From Hydractinia symbiolongicarpus (Eukaryota; Cnidaria; Hydrozoa; Anthoathecata; Hydractiniidae): a stretch of DNA of 64,000 nt. Position 1 is the stretch's first letter, and the number at the start of each line of letters is the position of its first letter. Below the pieces are notes generated by a model. It was not told where the DNA came from and did not search any database. It saw only the letters and a list, made by a program, of their open reading frames with translations. A program made the position numbers and the translations under genes. The stretch spans positions 18,910,001 to 18,974,000 of the forward strand of contig NC_079878.1 in NCBI RefSeq assembly GCF_029227915.1, in the 5' to 3' direction. Positions 11,561-21,859 of this stretch are shown in pieces.

Positions 11561-12624
11561 GTTAATTGCATTTAGCATAAGAATAAGAATTAGCTAAAAG
11601 GAGGTAGCTAAAAGGAGCCAGCTGGGTAGACCGAACTTCAACATAAAAATAAATAACAATATACCAAATCGAAAAAAACTTTAAAAGAATAGGAATAAAA
11701 ATAAAGATAGCTATAGCTAGCTGCCTCAAAATCTACGTTTTTAGCTAGCTAAACACTTAAAATTGTTTTGTTTAAGATTTGTACATGGCTAGAAAACGTC
11801 ATGTTATACTTACCTTAACATGTGAAAATACACAGAAACTAAATAATCCTATAGGATACAAAGTACTCAGAAAAAAAGGATCAAAAGGAGACATATCACT
11901 TCCAAACCAAAATGACATTTGTAGGGGTAGCATGTTTCCTCCGTCGGCATGCTGAGGCCGCGAAGCACTTGGATTGGTCATTAGTGAAAATGGAGCCCTG
12001 TGATTGGTCTATTACGCGTAAGCGATGAAAACAAGGCCGGTAAAAACGGGGTCTGCCGTGGATCCGAAATAAACTGCAGGGCCGCGGGGATTTTCCGTAT
12101 TTTTTTCGGGGAGTAATTATTTACGGTTACACCGGTCGAATTCTATCGAGTTCAAAAGTAGGATTGTATCTAATTTTTGCCTCGATCGATTATGTTTAAT
12201 TCAGTGAGATCATTGATTTATACCTACGTAATGTAAACCAATCGATAAAAGAATAAACATTCACTGAGAAGCGGGAAAATGTGAAAAATGGTTGATGTTG
12301 TTTTTACCAAACAAAAATTTGAACATTTGATGTAACAACAGCAATACACTATTTAATAAAAGCAACCGTTAAACGACGAAACTGCGAAGTTTGCAGATTT
12401 CGGTGTCCTGGGTCACTTTCTCAAGAAGTTTTAAAGAAAGTCTCATGAAGCAAAGAGTTTGGAGGCAAATGACTGTGAAATTTTTAAAAAATGGTACAAA
12501 AATAGTTTTGTTCATCGTATTTATGTCATGAAATTCTAAGTATATGCTCAATATCATTATTTCATATCAAATTTGTGTTATTGTTTTAAAAAAAATTCGA
12601 ATGAATCGCCATAGTCGAATTTAA

Positions 12625-12895
12625 GGGGGATTTTCACGAAGCGAATTGAACGGCGAATTCGACGGTGGATTGTATCTGAGCATGCGCAGTTTTGTTTGTT
12701 TTGATTTTGCATCGAGATATTCGCTTCGCTGAAAAATTTTTAGCAGCTAAAGGTTTCGCTGCTAGTTTTTGACCAATCAGAACGCGGTTAACTAATGTAA
12801 ACAATGAATTTGGCGCCTTATTTATTTTGTCGTGAAAATTAAAAAGCGAATTCGCCATCGAATTCGCCGTTCAATTCGCTTCGTGAAAATCCCCC
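12625..12895. mobile_element. 271-bp MITE with near-perfect terminal inverted repeats
   Basis: GGGGGATTTTCACGAAGCGA continues to GCGAATTCGACGG, and the right end is its reverse complement apart from one base. TTTAA flanks both sides (12620-12624 and 12896-12900). The strong symmetry suggests recent insertion. The minus-strand frame inside (12634-12858) is a by-product of the repeat, not a gene. Confidence 0.8.
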
Positions 12896-13614
12896 TTTAA
12901 ATGGAAACCAATTTTCATAAAAACGCCATGATTTGATCGATGTCGATCGATTCGACCACATTCGTTTGAGTGGATCTTAAGAGCGGAAACCCGCTTAAGT
13001 AAATAACAAAACATATCACTTTGGAAATAAAGAGGACATCAAATTAGCCCGTCCTTTATACATCGCATTTCCTGTGTGACGGTGTTAATATAGGAGACAA
13101 GTTTCCAATAAATTGTGATGTAATATATTTTATTCTGCTAAGTATTCTCGTATTATATACAACAACTAATGTTACTGCAATATGTCACAAATTTAGTCTA
13201 TTTATTTTTAAAGAATAATTTTAAATGTACCCTGACCGTTAAACAAAAGGCTAGCCGTAGCTATGGTTGTTTGAATTCTGTCAAAAACAAAAACAAGAAA
13301 AAATCAATATCGATATTCAGTGACAAAGTCAAGTTTTTTAACTATTTTATTATAAAAACGGCGCCCTGTTTAGCCTCGAAACAGTCAAGGAAGTTTCTAA
13401 AAGTAAGGAACGACAGATTAAAACGTACTGAATTTCGAGCTGTCCAATTTACAAAAGAGAGTGGTTACGGTACAAGTGCATGTTGAATTTTTTCGTTCAC
13501 AGTATGTTTACGACATTCTTTCAATAGTAATTAGCACCATTTTGGCTTTTTGTATCAACGAAATTGTGGGCAGGTTTATCATGTCTCGTACTTTCTATCC
13601 CTTTTCTGTTTTTG

Positions 13615-16600
13615 TTACCATATCCGACATTTCTTTACAGGATTCATAGGTGAGGCAACAGGACATTTGTATGCTTTACTAAAATCTTCGCTGTTCTGTA
13701 ATGTACCAATTACTCTACAAAAACAATTAAAATGGTGCTTTTATTTTTCCAAGAACGAGTGAAAAATATTCAAATCATATTGTCTTACTTACCTGAACAT
13801 TGATAGTGAATGAACACCTGTTTCAATCTGGTTAATCGCAGCTGACTCTCTGTAAGCAGTACACCAAACCTTTAAAAAAAATTCAATGCCTTGCTATTTT
13901 CACAAAAAAATAAGTACTGCTTATGGGTTACGTCGTATTACGTGTGTAATTTAACGTCATCATAAGCAATTGCTTATGGTGACGTCAAATTACATAAACG
14001 CTAATTTTACACTTCACTCGCCGAGAAGACACAGTCGTTTTTAATCGAAAAGGAAAAAGAGAAGAGATGGGGAAAGAAGAGAAGGAAACAAAACCAGACG
14101 AATTAGTGGAAGATCTGCAAGCCGAGCATTTACGTCTGCAGCGGCAGTTTCGTCTCCTTGAAGACGATCGACGAGTGTATCGCGAAGAAACTGAGTATTC
14201 GCTGCGTAAACAACGCGAAACAATTCGCAACCTGAAGATCGAGCATGAGGAACTCGCGAAAGAAGATAAATTAGCTGGTAGTGTGAAGAATCAAACCTTT
14301 GATGCGCGAAATACTGAAACTTTGCGTGGATTGCTGGACGAGGAAGATAGCGCTAGGAAAGCATTCCTTGAACAGAGCTCAAGATTGAATAGGGTTAACA
14401 CAGAAATCAAGCGTCTACAAAAAAAGATGGAGACACAGAGGAATGCTATGGGAGGGTGCAAAGAATCTGAGCGAAGATGTAAAGCCATCATAAAGTTGAT
14501 CAGCGTTATGGAGAACAGACTAAACAAGGGGAACATCAAATTTAACACTGCTCTTGCAGAGAACCACAAAATGCGCCAGGAGATCGATCACATTAACGTT
14601 CAGGGAAAAAGATTCGAAGATTTGCACAGAAAGCTAAGCAAAATGTTTAGAAGTGGAAAAGAAAGTAAAGACTATCTTCTTGACAGCGCAACATCCCTGT
14701 TTAACAAGTTAGTTTTACCTTTGAGGGAGATTTTACGCGACTTGTTGTTTTTCTTCTTTATTATTCTTACAAGTTTAGTTAGTTATCAGTGGCAAACTTA
14801 AGCTAAATGGAAAATTTGTGTCGTTGTTTTTCATTAAAAAAAGGTTAATATTTACGTATTTAAGCCGGGACGAAGCTCATCACCGTATGCAATCACTGCG
14901 GGAGAGATCCGAACGAGATTTAACGCAATTCACATCTGAACTTAAAGATTTGCTACGAGTAATTGACCACGACAAGAAACTTCGCGACTTCATGAATACA
15001 AAAATGGAGGAGAGAGGAGAGCTGTATGAAGCAGCCGTGCAAGGAAGGAAGGAGAAAAAAATGATTGATCAAATCAAAGTACTACAGCTGGAGGTTGAGC
15101 AGTATGAAGACATATTTCAACAGCTTGTTGAGGTAATATTTGTATATTTGAAGGAGAGCTCTATAACTCTCAAAACCAACTTGTCACAAATCTTTAATAT
15201 TCTACAAACGATTTTTAAAATTGACATATCTATGTGCGCTAAATCAGTAAAAATATTAGACACGTGCAAAATTTAGTCACTTCTTGCGAATTAATTTTCG
15301 AAAAATACTTATTGTGTTAAGAAAAAAGGAAATAACTAGTCGGTAGCCCGCAGATAATCTCACGGATTTGCCTATCTTGTAAATATCGCATTTCGTGTTT
15401 CAGTGACACTGTGCGTTGTGCAAATATGTACTGAATTTTTTTACCGATAACATGCGCATAAATTTTAGTGACATTCAAGACCACACGCTGCATGAAGACG
15501 AAAGTTGTCATCATATGTGTTTTATTTCAGGTGAGCGGTTTGGAAGATATTGACAAGATGGTCGGTATGTTTATAAAGGTTGAAGATGAGAATTTCGCGT
15601 TATTCAATTTCGTGAAAGAACAAAATCAGTCAATACAGCGCAAAGAGAGCGACATTGCCGAGTTTCAACGACAAATTTCGGTCATGGGAGAAGAGGATGT
15701 TCACATTGAGAAGCAACACAAAAAGATTCTAAAGAAATTACAAGATGAACAAACTTTGATCTTCACCGATAGTCAAAAAGGTGCTGCACAATTTAAGTCA
15801 GAATTGCAAATTCTCGAGAAAGTTCGCGTAGAAGTAAACAAAACACTAAATCGAATCGATACGGATCGTTCGGTTATGACTGAACAGCTGGGTGGATCTA
15901 ACATAACAAACGAGAATCTAACTGCGTATCTTGGATTAATCGAGCAAAAAGCAAGTGAATTAAGTCATGCTAAAGATGTGCTCCACCATAAAACAATTTC
16001 TGAAGTTGAAAGAGAAGCAAAGGACCAGAAGATTTCTTTTAGCACAGTTGGAAATTTGGTGCGCTGTCTCGTTGCTCCGCCATCTTTCCTGACAGACACA
16101 CCAGATTTATTAGCCACGTCTTCAAGTGATGGTCTCAATAAACCAATGAGTCAGAGAGAAGCTCGTCTGGCTGCACAAAATTTGTTCAAGTATGAACGAG
16201 AAACAAAGATGGCAGAAGTTAACGCGAGACGTTAAACTCCCCTGTTTTTGAATACTTAAATACGAATATTTATTTTTTAATCTTGTCGTGTATCTTGTTT
16301 CCGTTAAACTATTTCAAAAACTTTTTTAAACTTTTAAAACATTTAATTAAATATCTGTTGAACAACGAACTAACTTTTAAAATATACAACAAAAAACGGT
16401 GACAACTTTTTACCTGCGCAAATGCCAGAAAATAAAGTTGCTCTGGAGTTAAGTCAAGTCCAGGAAGTTTGTCTTCTTCGCCATTCTTAGATACCCAATG
16501 TCGATACGCCTGTTACAAAAAGGAATATGTTAATGTTTTATTGAACAAATTAATTTTTTTTTCGTTTAGAGCTTAAGCGTCAATATTAAAAAGCCCGATA

Positions 16601-19600
16601 ACCTGTCTGTATCGGCAACTGCACTTACCTGCAGTGCTTGGCGTAGACCACCATTATCAGCTAAATCTTCTCCGAGAGTTTGAGCACCATTCATCTATAA
16701 GAAATGATCACATTGATATTTAATAAGGCGGCTGCTGAAAAATCACCATTTGTTTTCTCTTAAGCCCAAAAATACACCTCCGGTTTTGAAGAGTTCTTTT
16801 TTGTCAAAAAAAATTAGCATTCCAAAATCCAAAGTTTTATTGGTGACTAATAAAAAATCTAGATGTTTCATGTTTGTTGTCGTTGGTTATTCGAACTCAC
16901 CCCCCCCCCCCCCTTTTAATATATGAGCAACACTTTTCGTAACAACCTAGTTCTCAGTAGTTATGGCGCTTCAATTGTGGCCTGTCATTTCCTATTTTTG
17001 ACTATTTTTGATCCGTAGTCTAAAGATTCAAAACGTGTTCTAAACTGAAATTGTTATTAAAAGGTACCTTTTTATTAAATAGAGTGAAATTGCTGTATTG
17101 ATTGATGAAGCATTGTGATTTTTGTTTGAACTGCGTTAACGAGTGATTTGTCCACCATGTGTCGAAATTTCCTTCGATCGTAAAATCTTTTCCTGAATTG
17201 AGATTCGAAGAAGTAAGTAACAATAACAATAAAAACAACAAAAAAACAGCAATAACCGCAACGACAACAGCATCATTATCAACAATAATGACGACGACAA
17301 TAACAATGGCATCAATAAAAGCAACAACAACAAAAATAACAGCAGCAGTGGCAACAACAACAACAGTACCTTGATCATCAAATCCGTGTGTTATTTCGTG
17401 ACCCACCACCATACCAATAGCGCCATACGCCACTGCCCTACACAAAAAATTTTTCATTAACTTACGTTTGCGACAGTAATTTTGAGTAACATTCATGATG
17501 AGAAGTCTAATTTTTATTCACTGCTTTTATTATTGAAATGCCATATACAATTCTTAAAAAGGGGAAAAACGTATAAACCCCATTTGGGCCATACAAGCCA
17601 GACCTTATTTACCAGTCTTGGAGTATGTATAACACTGTTGTTGTTTTTGCTATGTTGACAAATTGACACTAATAAAATCCACAGTAAAAAAGATTAACAG
17701 TTTTTTATACCTTGGTGCTCGCTTGTCGTAAAACGGCCACTGTAGTATACCAGCAGGAAATCCTAAATCGGAAAGTTATCTTTAAACTTACAAAGTGATC
17801 TTTACAGTAACTTAGCAGTAACAGGGAGAACGAACTAACCAATTTTGTTCTCTGTAGGCGCGTAATAAGCATTAACAGTTGTTGGAAGTATACCCCATTC
17901 TGATTTATCAACGGGTTTTCCTCTCTTTTTATAGTTTTTAAAGTTTTTGTATTTTCTTCTCGTCATGTAGTTGTCAAAATGCTGACCTTTTTCGACTTCA
18001 AGCTAAAAATATACCGAATTTTCTTTAAAGGGGTTTTCGGCAACTACATTTTCAGGTTAGCAATCGAACAGTATTAAATGTAAGACTTACTCCAATGTAT
18101 TCCTGTTCCAAAGCAGTGCTATTTAAAATGAAATCTGGATAACCAATATTTTCAAGTATTTTCTCAGCCTACAAAGTATGATATTAGAACTAACAACTAT
18201 GCTCTTCACTTAACCGTCTGCATTAAATAGGTTAAAATTAAACTAAGTACCGCAAAAGAAGGAAACAGTTGCACCTTAGTGAGAAAATCTTTAATCATAT
18301 TTTCTGTCTCCATACCAGATTTAACCCTATTCGGTCCGGTCCGCCCCCCCTGACGGTTTTTTTTAATAACTCCTAATTGCTTTGTTATGTGGCTATGATA
18401 CTTACTGAGTTTCAACATTTATCTATTAGTCACCTGCATGCTAAATTTTTAGGACCCATACCTTTCAGAGGCTTTGATATTGGCCATTACTCGAAACTAC
18501 CCCTAAGAATCTCTATGAAATCCTTATAATGAGGAAAATATAATAAATCCTGTTAGGATTATCCTTAAAACTTGCAACACAACTTTGTTTCATCAAGAAG
18601 AATTATTTTGAATAATTTAGACACGTGACGATTCCGATTTCCCGATTTTGTCGGATTTTACCCGAAAATCGGAAAAGAACGGATTTTCGGACAATTTTTG
18701 GCAATTTTTTATCCGATCCATGTAAAAACCGGAAGACATGTTAAATAACATTTATTTAGCTTTCAGAAACTTCAAACAGAATGTAAAAATTCGCTCTAGA
18801 ACAAAAGTAATTATATTTTAAGCAGATAGTGGCATTTTTAACAATTTTCAGACTTCTGATGAAGTCACAGAAAATGTGCGGACGCAAGCAAAAATTTATT
18901 GCCGCCATTTTGTTCCTTTTGTGACGTACTATAAGTGTGCCAAGTTTGATTCAATTTAAACAATCCTATGAAAAGTTATTGAGGGGGGATTGGTCATAGT
19001 ATGTTCGAAAAACCCCGGACCGAATAGGGTTAATGCAAAATAGAAATTGCTAAAAATCCAGACGGGTGAACAATTTGCGTAATAGACTATCACGTTAAAG
19101 ACGTGGAGAAATGCCCACAATTTTGAAAGTTTAGAAAAAGTAAGAGGGTGGTGAAGATGAACTTTAAATGGTGGGGAGTGTAGTGTATTAAACACACCAT
19201 AACCTTTGCAAACATATTATTGAGAAATTATTTCTCATCCTGAAGTATTTAAGCGTAAAAGTTCAAATTTATGTGGATAAATTATTTTACTAAACCGCCG
19301 TACATTAACAGCTGGTATCATGCAATTTGTGCCGATAAAGTTGGTATTTGAAATTACCGTAATAAACTGCCTACGCACATGACGGATTTTTTAAAAACAA
19401 TAAAACGTGAAAGATTAGCTGCAAGCAAGATTTGCAGCCCACTACACGCTCCACAAACGCCGTAGGCAATTAATCATTACCGTAGTATCGTTTACTGAGA
19501 CAGAAAGGATATCATTACCTTTTTTCGGGCATATTTCTTTGTTTTAGCATCCATCCAATCCATTTGCTCGAGATTGTCTGTGAACACTCCTTTTATAGCT

Positions 19601-21859
19601 TGTATCATCTCAGTCGACTGAAAGAGAATATTGACGCTTCAATACCATCAATATAAGAGTAATCTTTAATTCTAGGTTAATACGTACCATTGTTTTAGCT
19701 GTTCTATCGTACACTTCCTCGACAAACGATCTGGATAACGCGTAACCAAACGCACCCAAAGTACTTCCAATACATATTTCCCATCTCGGCTGCCGGTCTT
19801 TTGTACCAAACGCAGTCATAAAGTAATCGTCTGTGACATCCTGGTATTTACCAAGAACGACAGGTGCCATAACTTTTACGGCTTGCCATATCACATATGA
19901 GGCCTGGATACTACAAAAGAATCAATATATTTTTGCATGGCGACTGTACGTCCTAGTTCGGTACCTACTGCATAAATTATTGCACTCTTGTTATACTTAC
20001 TCTGGACGTAGCGCTGTGAATAATTTGAATGCTTTTTTAATGTATTCCACATTAAACGATACTATCCTCTCTGATAGTGGTACATTTACACCCCCAAAAA
20101 TTTTGTTAACAAATTCCGACAGCCATTTTTCCTTAAAGACAAAGTATAAATTAAACACTTGGTAGTGTGAGTATAAAACTTTGGAATACCAAAGTGGACT
20201 TACAGGTATTTCCGTTTGATTGGCGAATTCTGCTAATGTCATTGTTTTGTATATAAGTCGATAGTCTCTGCGTTCCATAACAGACATTGTTATCTATGAA
20301 CGAGGCGACATCATTATTAGGTGTGTGAGAATTTAAATGTAAACACTGGAGTAATTTAAAAAAAAATAAACCTCAGCTAGCTGTTTTTCAAATTCATACA
20401 CCTCATCCATTAATCTAATACCAGTCTCATTTGCTCCCATCAGTTTTACAATCTCTTTCACCATCTTCCGATATGCATTGCGATTCTAAAAAAGCAGACC
20501 GTCGGTTAAACAACAAATTTTCCATGAGCTCAGTCCTAACATGCAGGTGATAACCACATGGACAAAAAAAACAGTTTACCTTTGCGTGGTATGTGGTGTT
20601 TAAAAGGTACGAATCTTTTGACATTGATAATCCCGATTGATCAAACTTAAAAAAGTGAAAAATTATTGTTTAAAAATAGGAAAAATCTGATAAAATAAAC
20701 GAATGTACGGGCAGGTAATCAAATAAAAAAATACGGCTTACCACTATAACATTTTCGGTTGAGTTTTTTATGTCACCAGCCACATATAAATTAAACACAG
20801 GAGCTTGACTGATGTTTCTATGAATTTGAACCATAGCCTCCATTAAGTCCCAAGAACTTGCGTTAAAATTTGAATTGGTAACGGGCCATGAACCTAATTA
20901 TACAAACATAGTAATACTAAAGACCTTTTTAAGCGCAAAAAATATATTTGAAATATACTAAATACGCCTTGTAAAGGGTTTCTTGTAAGCCCAACAGCCG
21001 CCCATTATCTTACCCAGTTTTTCAACAAGTTCTAACATTGGTTTATCTCCTAATTTTTCGATTGTCTTCGTATCCATGCAAGTATGATAGTAGATTGATG
21101 CTTTGTCTAATGCTGGAGTCTGAAAAAGAATATATTAGGGAAACTTTTGGCGAAAGATTACTTTTAATAAAAGAGTAATTACAACATTTACTAAAGAAGC
21201 GTTCCTTTTTCAACTATACTCACGGAGGCGTTTCTTTGTCCACTATTCAAATCATTTAGAATTTTTTTAATGATAACAGAGTTTTGTTCAGATAATTTTT
21301 GAAATCTGCTATATCTAGTTCTGGAGTCCGGAATGGGCGTATTGTGGAGCCAACCGCCGCACGCGTATTGATAAAAGTTTTCACAAGGACTGACTTTATG
21401 ATCCATTGCCTCGATTATTCCTATTAGAAAACATATAAATTTAAAAAGAAAACAATTAAACAATAAAAAATAAGAAAAAAACAATGAAATGATTGAACTG
21501 GTATAAATGATTGACTAATGAATGAATGGCTAAATGAATGAATGCACAAATAAATGATTGCTGTAAGCGATGAAATGATGGAACTTACTGGCTGAAATTT
21601 GCACACAATCTCTCGTACTACATACAGTTGTCTTGTGCTTTTTTGCAACTTCTTTCATTTTGCTATCCTTGTTAACATACAGCGTTACCATGACGATAAG
21701 AAGCACAAGTAAAAGTAAGAGGAGAAAAAATAACACGATGACCAAAATAGTTTGTCGTTCATTTCGCGGCTTGCGCACATATGCTTCATTCATTGCGAAG
21801 TGATTGTTATTTGTGAGTGACTTTTTGTGTAAGGGACTTTTGACATCATCTGTGGCCAT
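13615..21859 (-). CDS. M13 zinc endopeptidase, neprilysin/ECE-like, 19 exons
   Basis: Type II membrane peptidase of 757 aa that would cleave peptides at the cell surface. Exons: 21859-21589, 21420-21224, 21119-21014, 20893-20742, 20645-20580, 20485-20372, 20293-20204, 20131-20001, 19910-19688, 19617-19519, 18168-18091, 18002-17840, 17762-17711, 17437-17370, 17192-17068, 16694-16629, 16509-16414, 13869-13793, 13714-13615. All junctions are GT-AG and the sum (2274 nt) stays in frame. A short cytoplasmic tail and one membrane helix (about 37-62) precede [13 protein letters not shown]. The substrate-binding NAYYAP starts at N553. The zinc motif is HEITH (594-598), with the third ligand E654 in GEDLADNGG. 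The protein ends CRIW, the family's typical Cys-x-x-Trp end. All catalytic residues are present, so activity is expected. Neprilysin versus ECE cannot be decided here. Confidence 0.94.
13946..13993. promoter_or_regulatory. 48-bp near-perfect palindrome with a CRE (TGACGTCA)
   Basis: The two halves, GTAATTTAACGTCATCATAA and its mirror ending in GACGTCAAATTAC, meet at GCAATTGC; only a few positions break the symmetry. A full TGACGTCA (CREB/ATF consensus) lies at 13980-13987, and a half site ACGTCA lies in the left arm. The palindrome is 74 bp upstream of the CCDC63/ODAD1-like start codon, in the position of a core promoter, and inside an M13-gene intron. Promoter function is inferred. Confidence 0.5.
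14067..16235 (+). CDS. CCDC63/ODAD1(CCDC114)-like outer-dynein-arm docking coiled coil
   Basis: Three exons (14067-14707, 14865-15132, 15531-16235) encode 537 aa with GT-AG junctions and an in-frame total of 1614 nt. The protein is almost entirely coiled coil. Family resemblance includes [20 protein letters not shown] near the N-terminus, [20 protein letters not shown], a [10 protein letters not shown] segment, [20 protein letters not shown], and [20 protein letters not shown] followed by KASEL. In animals this family (Chlamydomonas DC2/ODA1 relatives) forms the complex that fixes outer dynein arms to axonemal microtubules, so expression in ciliated cells or sperm is expected. The gene lies wholly within intron 17 of the M13 peptidase gene, on the other strand. 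CCDC63 and ODAD1 are close paralogues and cannot be told apart here. The start is the first ATG after the palindrome. Confidence 0.9.
17215..17369. repeat. Trinucleotide-rich (AAC/ACA/GCA) low-complexity tract in an M13 intron
   Basis: This tract of AAC, ACA, ATA and GCA triplets fills almost all of the 177-bp intron 17193-17369. On the coding strand it reads as runs of GTT/TTG/TTA codons without stops, which is why an open frame runs straight through the intron. Confidence 0.8.
18325..19029. mobile_element. 705-bp MITE with TTAA target site (piggyBac-type)
   Basis: The left end CCCTATTCGGTCCGG is preceded by TTAA (18321-18324). The right end is its exact reverse complement, followed by TTAA (19030-19033). 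A TTAA duplication and CCC-starting ends are the hallmark of piggyBac-mobilised elements. It sits in the intron between M13 exons 10 and 11 and has no coding capacity. Confidence 0.8.

Larger units (their letters stand above)
10000..12135. mobile_element. Inner inverted-repeat element carrying a HECT fragment
   Basis: The left end CCGGTGTCACCGTAAA is mirrored by the right end, which reads CCGGTGTAACCGTAAA reverse-complemented; each is followed by TACTCCCC. The left subterminal 160 bp (10018-10160) contains about seven more TACTCCC-type repeats, resembling transposase-binding arrays. The element interrupts the outer 9891-12995 element. CCGG at both ends could be a target duplication but is palindromic and so ambiguous. 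Its cargo is the broken HECT gene at 10287-11008. Confidence 0.6.
9891..12995. mobile_element. Outer inverted-repeat DNA element of a nested stack
   Basis: The left end AGGTGGGTTTCCACTC continues with CAAACGAATGTGGTCAAATC and GATCGACGTCGATCG. The right end reads, reverse-complemented, AGCGGGTTTCCGCTC, then CACTCAAACGAATGTGGTCG and ATCGATCGACATCGAT. The inverted similarity is about 60 bp. Both ends are flanked by TAA (9888-9890 and 12996-12998), consistent with a 3-bp target duplication as in PIF/Harbinger elements. The interior contains other inverted-repeat elements at 10000-12135, 11096-11560 and 12625-12895, so most of its length comes from later insertions. Confidence 0.7.

Noticed and set aside
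12634-12858. 74-codon minus frame
   Set aside because: Lies within the inverted repeats of a MITE.
13461-13649. Similarity of VHVEFFRSQYV to VHVEFVRSQHV in the 1361-1675 exon
   Set aside because: Short match in a frame without splice or family support, overlapping the M13 terminal exon region; probably chance.
17020-17496. 158-codon minus frame through two M13 exons
   Set aside because: It joins exons 14 and 15 only by reading through the intervening intron; kept as an intron-retention finding rather than a separate gene.
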